Positions 8,913-18,044 are shown, counted from the first letter of the stretch. The stretch: 34,921 nucleotides of DNA from Streptosporangium amethystogenes (GCF_000721075.1 NZ_JOEQ01000050.1:1-34921); one strand, 5' to 3'. The notes: generated from the letters alone by a model not told the origin. Translations and numbers: made by a program.

Positions 8913-9284
8913 ATGAGCGGATATTTCGGCTCTTATGTGGTGGTCCTCGCGCTGTTCGCGATCGGCCTGCTGATCGTCGCCGGGGTACTGCTCGTCAACC
9001 GGGCGCTCCGGCCCAGCCGACCCACCGCCGAGAAGCTGCTCACCTACGAGTGCGGCGTCGACCCGGTCGGTGACGGCTGGGCCCAGTCCCAGGTCCGCTA
9101 CTACGTGTTCACCTACCTGTACGTGATCTTCGCGGTTGACGCGGTCTTCCTCTTCCCCTGGGCGACGATCTTCGCCGAGCCGGGCTTCGGGACGACCACC
9201 CTGGCCGAGATGTTCGTCTTTCTCGGCTTCATCGCGCTCGGCATCCTGTACGCCTGGCGCAAGCGCGTGCTCACCTGGACCTGA
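8913..9284 (+). CDS. nuoA: NADH-quinone oxidoreductase subunit A
   Basis: 123 residues with three membrane segments (about 8-28, 65-87, 96-115). The loop after the first contains the conserved YECGVDPVG motif, which in complex I lies near the quinone channel. The start is preceded by GAGGAGAGG. It is the first gene of a cluster that reads A-B-C-H and then I-J-K-L-M-N. Confidence 0.95.
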   Translation: MSGYFGSYVVVLALFAIGLLIVAGVLLVNRALRPSRPTAEKLLTYECGVDPVGDGWAQSQVRYYVFTYLYVIFAVDAVFLFPWATIFAEPGFGTTTLAEMFVFLGFIALGILYAWRKRVLTWT

Positions 9285-9327
9285 ACCGGGCGAGCGCGAG
9301 CACCGACCCTGAAGGAGAATGCGTGCC

Positions 9328-9825
9328 ATGGCAGATCTCCCGATGCCCACGGTGGGCCCGGCCGCACGGCTCGCCCCCAAACCCATGCGCTTCATCCTCA
9401 ACTGGGGGCGTCGCTACTCGCTGTGGGTGTTCAACTTCGGACTGGCCTGCTGCGCCATCGAGTTCATCGCGACCTCGGCGAGCAGGCACGACTTCATCAG
9501 GTTCGGGGTCATCCCGTTCGCCAACGGTCCCCGGCAGGCGGATCTGATGATCGTCTCGGGCACGGTGACCGACAAGATGGCCCCCGCGGTCAAGCGGCTC
9601 TACGAGCAGATGCCCGATCCCAAGTACGTGATCTCCTTCGGTGCCTGCTCCAACTCCGGCGGCCCCTACTGGGACTCCTACTGTGTGACCAAGGGCGTCG
9701 ACCAGATCATCCCGGTGGACGTCTACGTCCCCGGCTGCCCTCCTCGCCCCGAGGCACTGCTCCACGGCATCATGATGCTCCAGGAGAAGATCGCCGCCGA
9801 GAACCTGGGTGACCGCTATGCCTGA
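9328..9825 (+). CDS. nuoB: NADH-quinone oxidoreductase subunit B
   Basis: 165 residues. The four ligands of iron-sulfur cluster N2 are in place: adjacent Cys41-Cys42 (GLACCAIEF), Cys107 (FGACSNSGG) and Cys137 (VPGCPPRPE). Cluster N2 hands electrons to quinone at the junction with NuoD, NuoA and NuoH. I chose ATG at 9328 because the AAGGAGA Shine-Dalgarno lies about ten bases before it; an ATG at 9319 is too close. The stop overlaps the start of nuoC, so the two are probably translated together. Confidence 0.95.
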   Translation: MADLPMPTVGPAARLAPKPMRFILNWGRRYSLWVFNFGLACCAIEFIATSASRHDFIRFGVIPFANGPRQADLMIVSGTVTDKMAPAVKRLYEQMPDPKYVISFGACSNSGGPYWDSYCVTKGVDQIIPVDVYVPGCPPRPEALLHGIMMLQEKIAAENLGDRYA

Positions 9826-10360
9826 CCTGCACCCCTTCACCCACGGAGAGAACGCCCGGGTGTCGGAGTCCTTCGGCTACCGGACCGTCGACGTGGACGC
9901 CGACGACTGGATCGCCCTGCTGGAATCCGCCAGATCCCAGGGGTACGAGTTCTTCGACTGGCTGACCGCGGTGGACGAGCCGCCGGAGACCCTGGCGGTC
10001 GTCGCACACCTGTTCGCCCCCGCCTCCCACGCCCACCTGCTGCTGCGTACCAGGGTGGCCCGCGAGGACCCCCGGCTGCCCAGCGCGGTCGGCGTCTTCC
10101 GCGGAGCCGACTGGCACGAGCGCGAGACCTTCGAGATGTTCGGCGTCGTCTTCGAGGGCCACCCGAACCTCGTCCCGCTGCTGCTCCCCGAGGGCTTCGA
10201 GGGGTTCCCGCTGCGCAAGGACTTCGTACTGGCCGCCAGGGTCGCCAAGGCATGGCCGGGAGCCAAGGAACCCGGCGAGTCCGACCACGGCTCGCCGAGC
10301 CGCCGCAAGACGCTCCCACCGGGGGTGCCCGCCGACTGGGGGCGCGAGCGTGGCGGCTGA
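9818..10360 (+). CDS. nuoC: NADH-quinone oxidoreductase subunit C
   Basis: About 180 residues. The family signature [21 protein letters not shown] is followed by the PLRKDF motif near residue 133. The C-terminal ~40 residues are charged and proline-containing ([17 protein letters not shown]) and look disordered. NuoC normally sits against NuoD in the peripheral arm, and in many bacteria the two are adjacent or fused. Here the next gene, 50 bases on, is nuoH, and no NuoD domain is present. Confidence 0.93.
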   Translation: MPDLHPFTHGENARVSESFGYRTVDVDADDWIALLESARSQGYEFFDWLTAVDEPPETLAVVAHLFAPASHAHLLLRTRVAREDPRLPSAVGVFRGADWHERETFEMFGVVFEGHPNLVPLLLPEGFEGFPLRKDFVLAARVAKAWPGAKEPGESDHGSPSRRKTLPPGVPADWGRERGG

Positions 10361-10411
10361 GACATCACGGCGACCCGGCAGGCTTCTCCCCCCGAAGGAC
10401 CGGAGGTAGGC

Positions 10412-11368
10412 ATGATCGCCGAGGTGCTCGACGTAGCGGTCCGGCTGGTCGTGATCGTCGCGGTCTTCCTGGTGCTGCCGCTGGTCGCCGGGCAGATGGA
10501 GCACAAGGTCATGGCGCACATGCAGGCGCGCCTCGGCCCCATGTACGCCGGAGGCTTCCACGGCTGGGCACAGCTGATCGCCGACGGGGTCAAGTTCATG
10601 CAGAAGGAGCAGGTGATCCCGGCCGCCGCCGACCGCAGGGTCTTCACCCTGGCCCCCGGCGTGGCGCTGGTCCCCTATCTCCTGGTGATGGTCGTCATCC
10701 CGGTCGGGCCGGGGCTGGTCGGGGTCGACCTGGACGCCGGGCTGTTCTTCGTCCTCGCCGTGATGGGGATCGGCGTGCTCGGCTCGATCATGGCCGGTTG
10801 GTCGTCGGGCAACAAGTACTCGGTCCTGGGCGGAATGCGCTCGGCGGCCCAGCTCATGTCGTACGAACTGCCGCTGGTCCTCGCGGCCTCCAGCGTCGCG
10901 ATGGCGGCGGGCACGCTCTCCCTGCCGGGCATCGTGGCGGCCTGGCAGTGGTGGTGGCTGCCCTGGCAGGCGATCGGCGGCGTGATCTTCTTCGTCGCGG
11001 GACTCGCCGAGCTCCGGCGCCCGCCGTTCGACATGCCGATCGCCGACTCCGAGCTCATCATGGGCCCGATGACCGAGTACACGGGCATCAGGTTCGCCCT
11101 GTTCATGCTGGCCGAGTACGCGGGGATCATCGTGGTCTCCGCACTGACCAGCGTGCTGTTCCTGGGCGGCTGGCACGGCCCCCTCCTGCCGGGGCCGGTG
11201 TGGATGCTCATCAAGGTCTTCCTGCTGGTCTTCGTGGTCATCTGGCTGAGGGTGAGCTATCCCAGGCTCCGTGAGGACCAGCTGCAGAGGCTCGCCTGGG
11301 CCGGCCTGGTGCCGCTGGCACTGGTCCAGCTCGCGTTGACGGGAGTTGTCAGGGTCATCGCCGGGTAA
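10412..11368 (+). CDS. nuoH: NADH-quinone oxidoreductase subunit H
   Basis: 318 residues with about eight membrane helices. The quinone-channel signatures are clear: EHKVMAHMQARLGPMYAG near the first helix and RPPFDMPIADSELIMGPMTEYTG in the central loop. The usual loop reads RPPFDLPEAESELVAGFxTEYSG, so one acidic residue is replaced (PIAD for PEAE) and VAGF is IMGP. The start follows GGACCGGAGG. It ends the first block of the nuo cluster. Confidence 0.95.
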   Translation: MIAEVLDVAVRLVVIVAVFLVLPLVAGQMEHKVMAHMQARLGPMYAGGFHGWAQLIADGVKFMQKEQVIPAAADRRVFTLAPGVALVPYLLVMVVIPVGPGLVGVDLDAGLFFVLAVMGIGVLGSIMAGWSSGNKYSVLGGMRSAAQLMSYELPLVLAASSVAMAAGTLSLPGIVAAWQWWWLPWQAIGGVIFFVAGLAELRRPPFDMPIADSELIMGPMTEYTGIRFALFMLAEYAGIIVVSALTSVLFLGGWHGPLLPGPVWMLIKVFLLVFVVIWLRVSYPRLREDQLQRLAWAGLVPLALVQLALTGVVRVIAG

Positions 11369-11493
11369 CCTCGCACCGCGCGCCCGCACGGGTTTCCCGC
11401 TCGGCCCACCGTACGGATGATCTGACGTTCGAAGCGCTCAGCCTGGGCAGGGAGCAGTGCACCCTGCGACATCACTTGCCAAGGACGGAACGG

Positions 11494-12462
11494 ATGACCC
11501 TCGCGCTTGCCGTGGAAAACGACGAACTGGTCGTCGATGTGCCGGAACACGCACCGGTGCGGCTGCCGCTCGCCGGTGAGAGCCGGGCGAGCAGGCTGCT
11601 GATCTTCGGCTACCCCGGCAGGGGCAGGACGAGATACGGCCTGGCGGTGCTCGACGAGTCCGGCCTGGTCATGCTGGAGGCTCCGGGGTCCCGGTCGAGG
11701 AAGGCGGTGGAGGCGTTCGCCGCGGGCAACGGGCTGGAGTTCGAGTTCCGGGCGTTCGACACCCCGCAGCAGGCCAGGGTCGCGCTGGCCCGCAGGTCGC
11801 CGAGATGGCGCGCGGTGACCTGGCGCAGGGCGCCCGCACCCCTGCCGCGCCTGCGCGTGCCCGGCGCGAGAAGCCTCAGGCCGCCACTGAGCTCGCCGAA
11901 GGTGTGGTGGCGCGAGCAGTTGCTGTACGTGCTCATGTGGGCGGTGCTCGCCTATGGGGCGGCCTTCGTGGCGCTGGTGCTCCTCAACCTGACCAACACC
12001 CGCGCCGACGTCACCCGGGGAGACGTCGCTCAGGGAGACGCCACCTGGGGGATGGAACCGCTCGGGGTCGCCGCCCTGGTGCTGGCCGGGCTGACGGTCG
12101 TCGGGGCCGTCGTCGTGATCGGGATCGGCCGCCGCAGGTCCCGCGACCAGACCGCCCAGGGGCGCGTGCTCAGGCGCGGGGGCCAGCCGCACTGTCGTCT
12201 GGTGGTCGTCCACGGCCGCCTGCTGCTGGAGACCGCGCGCAGGACCCGCGAGCTGGACGTCTCCGAGCTGCTGCTCTACTCGGCGGAGTCCGGCGTGACC
12301 GGCCTGCTGCTGGGCGGAGGGCTGTTTCATCTGCCGGGGCGTTGGAACGCGGAGGACGTCGAGCGCTTCGCCGCGGGCAACGGCCTTGAGTTCCAGGCTC
12401 GCTCGCTGACCCACGAGGAGTACCTGGACCTGACGGCGGGGGCGAAGGACGCGGTCCCCTGA
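11494..12462 (+). CDS. two-TM membrane protein with a duplicated soluble module
   Basis: 322 residues, family not recognised. The plan is a soluble part (1-135), two membrane helices (about 141-166 and 188-212) and a second soluble part (220-322). The soluble parts share the identical string FAAGNGLEF at 75-83 and 292-300, each preceded by an AVEA or DVER helix, so they look like two copies of one module on the same membrane face. The beta-rich, then helical, pattern is reminiscent of small PH-like or YcxB-like domains, but that is only a resemblance. ATG at 11494 is favoured because AAGGA lies nine bases upstream; a TTG at 11476 is an alternative. It follows nuoH in the same direction and converges on the kinase gene with 18 bases between stops. 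Confidence 0.75.
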   Translation: MTLALAVENDELVVDVPEHAPVRLPLAGESRASRLLIFGYPGRGRTRYGLAVLDESGLVMLEAPGSRSRKAVEAFAAGNGLEFEFRAFDTPQQARVALARRSPRWRAVTWRRAPAPLPRLRVPGARSLRPPLSSPKVWWREQLLYVLMWAVLAYGAAFVALVLLNLTNTRADVTRGDVAQGDATWGMEPLGVAALVLAGLTVVGAVVVIGIGRRRSRDQTAQGRVLRRGGQPHCRLVVVHGRLLLETARRTRELDVSELLLYSAESGVTGLLLGGGLFHLPGRWNAEDVERFAAGNGLEFQARSLTHEEYLDLTAGAKDAVP

Positions 12463-12480
12463 CCCGCCGGCCGGGAATGT

Positions 12481-13866
12481 CTACTGCACGATCCGCAGCA
12501 TGATGTCGGAGGCGGTGGGCCGGTTGCGGGGCTGCTTGTCCAGGCAGGCCGCGGCCAGCGGGCGCAGTGACTGGGGCAGAGCCGTCAGGTCCGGCTGGTG
12601 GTTGATCACCCGGTTCAGGATCGCCGGGATGGTGTCCTCACCGAAGGCCACCCGGCCGGAAGCGGCGAAGATCATGGTCGAGGCCCAGCTGAACACGTCG
12701 GTCTCCGGGCCGACCGTCTCGCCCGCGAGCTGCTCGGGCGACATGTAGGCGGGGGTGCCCATGATGTTGCTCGACGTCGCGGTGGCCTGGTCGAGGGCCC
12801 GGGCGATGCCGAAGTCGATCACGCGGGGTCCGTCGGCGCCGATCAGCACGTTGGCCGGTTTGAAGTCCCGGTGCACCACGCCGGCCCGGTGGATCGCGGC
12901 CAGCGCGCCCGCCGTGGCCAGGGCCAGCCGGGTCAGTCCGTCCTCGTCGCGCGGACCCTTGTCGCGGACCAGCTGCTCCAGGGAGACGCCCTCCACGTAC
13001 TCGCTGACGACGTACGCCTGGTCCTCGTTGATGTTCACGTCCAGCACCCGGGCCGTGGAGAACGTCGCCACCCTGCGCGTCGCCTCCACCTCCCGCAGGA
13101 ATCGCTCCCTGACCGCCTGGTTACCGTTGAAGTGCTCGTGCAGCACCTTGATCGCGACCTTCTGCCCCTGCGGGGTGAGCGCGAGGTGGACCGTCCCCTG
13201 GCCGCCCTTCCCCAGGCTGCCGATCAGGCGATAGGGCCCCAGCCAGCCCTGGGGGGCCGGGGTGTGCTGAGAGCTTTGGTGGTTCTGGCCCTGTACGGCG
13301 TGGGTGGGCGGGCCCTGGGGGAATTGGCTCTGGGTGAATTGGCTCTGCGCGTACTGGGGCGGCCGGTCGTCACGCTGACGATGCTGTGCCTGCGGGTATC
13401 CGCCGTGCCGCGGAGGCTCCGGGTGCCGCTGTGGCGGATGCTGGACCGAGGCCACCGTGGGACCGGTCTGGTAGGGCGGGCGTCCGTACTCCGGCGGCGG
13501 TCCCGGGCGGAACTCCTGGAGCGGCTGCTGCCGGAACACCTCCCCCCTGAGGATCAGTGCGTGGCCCAGCCCGCCGAGCCAGCTGCCGAACAGGCCGATC
13601 ATCTGTACGGCCTCCAGCCAGACCGGGGTGAGATCGGAGCTCCCGTAGATCCCGGAGGTGATCACGAAGGTGCCGATGCCGAGGCCGTAGAGGGCGGCGG
13701 CGAGGGCCAGCAACGGGCTCCGCAGCCGGCGCGCGGCGTGTCCGATGACGAACGGCGTGCCGACACCGCAGGTCAACAGGGGGACCAGCGCCCACACCAC
13801 GCTCCACGCGGTGTTGGAGCGTGCCGGTGGTCGCGGCTGCCAGGCCGGTCCGTACTGGTGGGACAT
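12481..13866 (-). CDS. membrane Ser/Thr protein kinase with a C-terminal kinase domain
   Basis: 461 residues in an unusual order. Residues ~20-110 form three membrane helices, 111-205 are a Pro/Gln/His-rich linker with QSQF repeats, and the kinase domain is last (211-461). Kinase motifs are complete: GKGGQGTV (219-226), Lys240 (VAIKV), HRDFKPAN with Asp334 and Asn339, DFG at 351-353 and MSPEQ. Typical actinobacterial PknB-type kinases carry the kinase at the N-terminus with the sensor after it. The gene has no Shine-Dalgarno; TATTGT lies exactly seven bases before the ATG, which fits a leaderless mRNA. It sits head-on between nuoH and nuoI, so it may sense membrane or respiratory state, but no target can be read from the sequence. 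Confidence 0.93.
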   Translation of the reverse strand: MSHQYGPAWQPRPPARSNTAWSVVWALVPLLTCGVGTPFVIGHAARRLRSPLLALAAALYGLGIGTFVITSGIYGSSDLTPVWLEAVQMIGLFGSWLGGLGHALILRGEVFRQQPLQEFRPGPPPEYGRPPYQTGPTVASVQHPPQRHPEPPRHGGYPQAQHRQRDDRPPQYAQSQFTQSQFPQGPPTHAVQGQNHQSSQHTPAPQGWLGPYRLIGSLGKGGQGTVHLALTPQGQKVAIKVLHEHFNGNQAVRERFLREVEATRRVATFSTARVLDVNINEDQAYVVSEYVEGVSLEQLVRDKGPRDEDGLTRLALATAGALAAIHRAGVVHRDFKPANVLIGADGPRVIDFGIARALDQATATSSNIMGTPAYMSPEQLAGETVGPETDVFSWASTMIFAASGRVAFGEDTIPAILNRVINHQPDLTALPQSLRPLAAACLDKQPRNRPTASDIMLRIVQ

Positions 13867-13873
13867 GTGCCGA

Positions 13874-13879
13874 ACAATA
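13874..13879 (-). promoter_or_regulatory. -10 box of a probable leaderless kinase transcript
   Basis: On the minus strand TATTGT is followed by seven bases and the ATG. TANNNT about seven bases from the start codon is the known arrangement for leaderless actinobacterial mRNAs. There is no ribosome binding site. Confidence 0.5.
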
Positions 13880-13953
13880 CGATTTTTTCAGGATCTCCGC
13901 AGTCCCTTCTCTGTCGACCCGGTGGTTGAGGGGCGGTTATCGAACACACAGTC

Positions 13954-13975
13954 TGTGGATAACTTCTGTGGATAA
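13954..13975 (-). promoter_or_regulatory. two tandem consensus DnaA boxes
   Basis: TTATCCACA occurs twice on the minus strand, at 13954-13962 and 13967-13975, 13 bases apart, in the gap between the divergent kinase and nuoI genes. This matches the strict DnaA box. A third exact copy lies inside nuoI at 14771-14779 in the opposite orientation. DnaA can act as a transcription factor or be titrated by such sites. Confidence 0.6.
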
Positions 13976-14053
13976 CGTGAGTTCCCCTGCCGTGCCGGTC
14001 TGGAGGGCCTACCGCATTCCCGAGCGCCCCACTGTGCGTCATGATGTTGAGTT

Positions 14054-14866
14054 GTGGCACGGATACCAGGAGTGGGGTTGGTGAAGGGACTCTCCGTCAC
14101 CCTTCGCCACATGCTGAGCAGATCGGTGACTCAGCAGTACCCCGAAGTCCGGCCGGATCTGCCCCCGAGGAGCAGGGGGGTGATCGCGCTGGTCGAGGAG
14201 AACTGCACGGTGTGCATGCTCTGCGCTCGCGAGTGCCCCGACTGGTGCATCTACATCGACTCCCACAAGGAGACCCTCCCCGCCCCGGAGGGGGGCCGTC
14301 CCCGCGCCCGCAACATGCTCGACCGGTTCGCGATCGACTTCTCCCTCTGCATGTACTGCGGGATCTGTATCGAGGTCTGCCCGTTCGACGCGCTGTTCTG
14401 GTCTCCGGAGTTCGAGTACGCCGAGGGTGACATCCGTAACCTCCTTCATGAGAAGGAGAAGCTGGCCGCCTGGGCCCAGACCGTCCCGCCGCCCCCGGCC
14501 CACGAGCCGGGCGCCGAGCCGCCGAAGGAACTGGCGGCCACCTCCCGCCCGGTCCGCCCCCGTCCCGCGCCGGCCCCCAAGGCTTCCACGGCTCCCGCGC
14601 CCGAGGCCCCGGAAGTTCCCGAGGAGCCACCCGCGCGACGTGTCCCGCCACCCGGCAGGCCGCCTGGGACAGGCCCCTCGGCGGGACACGCGAGCGTCCG
14701 GGCCATCCGGCCGCCGGGTGCGCTCCCGAAGAAGGAGACTCCGTCCACAGGCGAGTCGTCCGCCGAGAAGTTATCCACAGGTAGGGATGACGTTCCTCCG
14801 AAGGCGGCACCGCCGGAGCAGACTTCTTCCACGGATTCGAGTGGAGAGCCCGAGGAGGAGACGTGA
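14054..14866 (+). CDS. nuoI: NADH-quinone oxidoreductase subunit I with a long disordered tail
   Basis: 270 residues. Two [4Fe-4S] motifs are complete: Cys51, 54, 57, 61 and Cys99, 102, 105, 109, with the CxxCxxCxxxCP spacing. They carry clusters N6a and N6b in the electron wire. Family members are often about 180 residues; here residues ~145-270 form a Pro/Ala/Glu-rich tail of unknown role with no recognisable domain. The GTG start has no good Shine-Dalgarno, though the region upstream is intergenic and contains the DnaA boxes. It begins the second nuo block and overlaps nuoJ by four bases (GTGA). Confidence 0.93.
   Translation: MARIPGVGLVKGLSVTLRHMLSRSVTQQYPEVRPDLPPRSRGVIALVEENCTVCMLCARECPDWCIYIDSHKETLPAPEGGRPRARNMLDRFAIDFSLCMYCGICIEVCPFDALFWSPEFEYAEGDIRNLLHEKEKLAAWAQTVPPPPAHEPGAEPPKELAATSRPVRPRPAPAPKASTAPAPEAPEVPEEPPARRVPPPGRPPGTGPSAGHASVRAIRPPGALPKKETPSTGESSAEKLSTGRDDVPPKAAPPEQTSSTDSSGEPEEET
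14771..14779 (+). promoter_or_regulatory. third exact DnaA box, inside nuoI
   Basis: TTATCCACA in the stretch that codes for the disordered NuoI tail, about 0.8 kb from the tandem pair. It may be chance or part of a DnaA-binding cluster. Confidence 0.4.
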
Positions 14867-15399
14867 CCGAGGCGCCGTCCTATCTGTCGCCGACCGGGCA
14901 GGAGATCGTCTTCCTCCTGCTGGGTGCGGTGGCCGTCGGGTCGGCGCTGCTTACCGTGACCACCAGACAACTCGTCCATGCCGCCCTGTGGCTGGTGGTC
15001 TGCTTCGGCGCGCTGGCCGGGTGCTACCTGGTCCTCACCGCCGAGTTCGTCGCCTGGGTCCAGGTGCTGATCTACGTCGGCGCGATCGTCGTCCTGCTGC
15101 TGTTCGGCATCATGCTCACCCGCGCTCCGATCGGCAGGAGCGCCGACCTCGACAGCCCGAACCGGCCGGCCGCCGTGATCGTGGCGATCGCAACCGCGGC
15201 CGTGCTGGTCACCGTCGTCGTCGACGGCTTCCGGATGGCCTACGTCCCACTTGAGCCCGGCGGCGGTTCGGCCGGGGAACTCGGCGCGAGCATCTTCCGC
15301 AACTGGGTGCTTCCATTCGAAGTGCTCTCGGTCCTGCTGCTGGCGGCACTGATCGGCGCCATCGTCCTGTCCCGCACCGACATCCGCGGGAGGGACTGA
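14863..15399 (+). CDS. nuoJ: NADH-quinone oxidoreductase subunit J
   Basis: 178 residues with five membrane helices. The third helix carries the conserved [18 protein letters not shown] motif with its pi-bulge region. It belongs to the membrane arm and links the quinone site to the proton channels. The GTG start overlaps the nuoI stop, and nuoK follows after two bases. Confidence 0.94.
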   Translation: MTEAPSYLSPTGQEIVFLLLGAVAVGSALLTVTTRQLVHAALWLVVCFGALAGCYLVLTAEFVAWVQVLIYVGAIVVLLLFGIMLTRAPIGRSADLDSPNRPAAVIVAIATAAVLVTVVVDGFRMAYVPLEPGGGSAGELGASIFRNWVLPFEVLSVLLLAALIGAIVLSRTDIRGRD

Positions 15400-15401
15400 A
15401 G

Positions 15402-15965
15402 GTGCACGTCGTCTACCCCCTGGTCGTCTCGGCACTGCTCTTCTCCATCGGCGTGTACGGCGTGCTCGCCCGGCGCAACACGATCCTGGTGCTGATGTCC
15501 GTCGAGATCATGCTCAACGCCGTCAACCTCAACCTGGTCGTCTTCGACGTCTGGTTACGCGACCGGCTGCACAGCGGGCAGGTGCTCACCCTGTTCGTCA
15601 TCGTGATCGCCGCCGCCGAGGTCGGTCTCGGCCTCGCGATCGTTCTCGCGCTCTACCGCAACCGCCAGACCATCGACCTCGACCGTCTCCGCTCCCTGTC
15701 CGAGCCGACCGAGCCCGAGCCCACCGACCCCGGGGCCACGAACCCCGGGCCGGTCGACCCCGGACCCGATGGCATCCAGCCCACCGGCCCCGGATCCGCC
15801 GCCCCCGCCGGGGCGGCACTTTCCGGCGAGGCCGGTGCCCACTCCCCGCCTCGGACCCAGAACCCGGCCGAGACCCGGGGCCACACCCTGGCCGCGACCC
15901 GCACGCGACAATCCCGGTTTCCCGCCGGATCCGAGACGGACCCCAGGCCGGGTGACGCGTCATGA
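15402..15965 (+). CDS. nuoK: NADH-quinone oxidoreductase subunit K with a long C-terminal extension
   Basis: 187 residues; the family norm is about 100. The first ~90 residues are a normal three-helix NuoK with the two buried glutamates of the proton path, Glu35 ([11 protein letters not shown]) and Glu73 ([11 protein letters not shown]). The last ~87 residues are hydrophilic and Pro/Thr/Gly-rich, starting with short acidic repeats ([18 protein letters not shown]), and look disordered. The frame stays open up to an ATGA overlap with nuoL, so the extension is not an obvious artefact. GTG start. Confidence 0.92.
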   Translation: MHVVYPLVVSALLFSIGVYGVLARRNTILVLMSVEIMLNAVNLNLVVFDVWLRDRLHSGQVLTLFVIVIAAAEVGLGLAIVLALYRNRQTIDLDRLRSLSEPTEPEPTDPGATNPGPVDPGPDGIQPTGPGSAAPAGAALSGEAGAHSPPRTQNPAETRGHTLAATRTRQSRFPAGSETDPRPGDAS

Positions 15966-17908
15966 TCACTGTCGCCTCGCTCGTGATCCTGCTGCCCTTC
16001 CTCGCCGCGGCCACCGGGCTTCTCGGTTCCCGCTTCCCCCGGGGGCTTCGCGGTGCGACGCCCCTCGACCCCGGCACGGACCTCAACGCCGGAGCCAACC
16101 GCCGGGCCGCCTGGATCGCCGTGCTGCCCACCGCGCTCTCCACCGCCCTGGCGATCTGGCTGGCCTACGCCACCTGGGCGGCCACCGGCCAGGGCGGAAT
16201 CGAGCCGGGGGTCCCGATCGGGATCGGCGGCCAGGGCGCGGCCGACGGCGTCACCGCGACGTTCACCGTCATCGAGACGGGGTCGGTGCCGATCTCGGTC
16301 GGGCTGCTCGTCGACGGCCTCGCCGCGTCGATCGCGGTGCTGGTCACCGTGGTCGCGCTGGCCGTGCAGGTCTACTCCATCGGCTACCTGCACGGTGACC
16401 GGCGCTACCCGTCCTACAGCTCCTTCATCAGCCTGTTCACCAGCGCCATGCTGCTGGTCGTCTACGCGGCGGACCTCCTGGTCCTCTACGTGGGCTGGGA
16501 GATCATGGGCCTGTGCTCGTACCTGCTGGTCGGGCACTGGTGGGAGGAGCGGGCCAACTCGCGGGCGGCGATCAAGGCCTTCCTCGTCACCCGAATCGGC
16601 GACGTCGGCTTCCTGTTCGGCATCTTCGTCCTTGGCACGGCGGCCGGCAGCTTCAGGATCGCCGACGTCATCGCCGGGGTCCCCGAGATGTCGTCCGGCA
16701 CGCTCATCGCCGCCACCATGCTGCTGCTGGCCGGGGTCGCGGGCAAGAGCGCCCAGGTGCCGCTACACGTCTGGCTCCCCGACGCGATGGCAGGACCGAC
16801 ACCGATCAGCGCCCTCATCCACGCGGCCACCATGGTCGCCGCCGGGATCTTCGTCGTCGCCCGGCTCTATCCCGCCTTCCTCGGCGCCCGCCCCACCCTG
16901 GACGTGCTCGCGGTCCTGGCCGCCCTCGGCATGCTCGGCGCGGCCCTCGCCGCCCTGGCCCAGGACGACCTCAAGCGCGTCCTCGCCTACTCCACGATCA
17001 GCCAGCTCGCCTACATGGCGGGTGCCCTGGCCGCGGGCTCACCGGATGCCGCGATCTTCCACCTGATCACCCACGGGGCTTTCAAGGCACTGCTCTTCCT
17101 CTGCGCCGGAGCGGTGATCCACGTGGTCGGCTCCAACCTGATGAGCACGATGGGAGGTCTCCGCCGGGAGCTTCCGGTCACCTTCGCCGCGATGACGATC
17201 GGCTTCGCCGCCCTGATGGGCCTGCCTCCGGCCAGCGGCTTCTTCAGCAAGGACGAGATGCTGGCGGGCATCGAGCATTCCCTGTCCGCGGGCCCGCTGA
17301 CCGACGCCGCGGCCTTCCTGCTCTACGGCTGCGCCCTCGCCACGATCGCGGTGACCGGCGCCTACGCCACCCGTGCGTGGCTGCGCACCTTCTTCGGGCA
17401 GCGTGCCTCGCGGCCCGAGCCCGTGGCGGGCGAGGCCCACGCCGCCGTATCCGAGGTGCCGGCCACCATGAGCCGGCCCATCGTCGTCCTGGCCGTTCCC
17501 GCCCTGCTCCTCGGCTTCGCCCGCATCGGCGACGTCCACTGGGGCACCGCCGCCCTCAGCCTCACGGTGGCACTGCTGGGCGCGGGGGCGGTCTACGCGG
17601 TGTGGCGCTCCGCGCCCCAGACCGACCCGGCCCGGGTGCTCGGCCCCTTCCGTGTCCCCTGCGAGCGGGCCTTCTACGTCGACTCCGTCTACACCAGGCT
17701 CCTCGTCCGGCCCGTGTTGCTCCTCGCGCGCCTCGTCGTCCGCACGGACAACCGCGTGGTGGACGGCACGGTACGCGGCTCGGGCCGGGCGACCCTGAGA
17801 CTGGCGGGGCTGGTCCGCCTGGTGCAGAACGGCAATGTCCAGCTCTACGTCACCGGCCTGCTGGCGGGCGTCCTCCTGATCGCGGCCGGGGCGGTGATCT
17901 TCGGGTGA
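15962..17908 (+). CDS. nuoL: NADH-quinone oxidoreductase subunit L
   Basis: 648 residues, about 16 membrane helices; antiporter-like distal proton pump of complex I. Conserved landmarks include [15 protein letters not shown] (key Glu near residue 180), the Lys in [32 protein letters not shown], and [15 protein letters not shown]. The C-terminal region holds the long lateral helix and a final membrane helix. It starts within the end of nuoK (ATGA) and is followed by a 150-base gap before nuoM. Confidence 0.95.
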   Translation: MITVASLVILLPFLAAATGLLGSRFPRGLRGATPLDPGTDLNAGANRRAAWIAVLPTALSTALAIWLAYATWAATGQGGIEPGVPIGIGGQGAADGVTATFTVIETGSVPISVGLLVDGLAASIAVLVTVVALAVQVYSIGYLHGDRRYPSYSSFISLFTSAMLLVVYAADLLVLYVGWEIMGLCSYLLVGHWWEERANSRAAIKAFLVTRIGDVGFLFGIFVLGTAAGSFRIADVIAGVPEMSSGTLIAATMLLLAGVAGKSAQVPLHVWLPDAMAGPTPISALIHAATMVAAGIFVVARLYPAFLGARPTLDVLAVLAALGMLGAALAALAQDDLKRVLAYSTISQLAYMAGALAAGSPDAAIFHLITHGAFKALLFLCAGAVIHVVGSNLMSTMGGLRRELPVTFAAMTIGFAALMGLPPASGFFSKDEMLAGIEHSLSAGPLTDAAAFLLYGCALATIAVTGAYATRAWLRTFFGQRASRPEPVAGEAHAAVSEVPATMSRPIVVLAVPALLLGFARIGDVHWGTAALSLTVALLGAGAVYAVWRSAPQTDPARVLGPFRVPCERAFYVDSVYTRLLVRPVLLLARLVVRTDNRVVDGTVRGSGRATLRLAGLVRLVQNGNVQLYVTGLLAGVLLIAAGAVIFG

Positions 17909-17996
17909 GTTCTCCGTCTCTCCGGGGCGGCGTGGACGCCGCCGCGCCGCTCTCCACCCGTCTGGCGGTGACGCGCCGTTGACATCTCCCCGGCGA

Positions 17997-18044
17997 CCGA
18001 ACTCAGTGCCGAACCTGGGGCCGAATCCGGGGCCGAATTTCTGT
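17997..18044 (+). repeat. four degenerate 12-bp tandem repeats upstream of nuoM
   Basis: Four consecutive 12-base units begin with CCGAA or CCGAAT (17997, 18009, 18021, 18033), the middle two differing at only two positions. They end about 15 bases before the nuoM start and overlap the region just upstream of its ribosome binding site (GTGAGGTGG). Confidence 0.6.

Noticed and set aside
10345..11274. Whether a degraded nuoD is hidden between nuoC and nuoH
   Set aside because: Only 51 bases separate nuoC and nuoH, and no NuoD motif appears in any frame there.
9770..11389. 539-codon minus-strand frame opposite nuoC and nuoH
   Set aside because: Shadow frame opposite genes with clear family signatures.
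13266..13390. Q-rich repeats in the kinase as a separate minisatellite
   Set aside because: They keep the reading frame and encode the linker (QSQF repeats), so they are explained by the gene.
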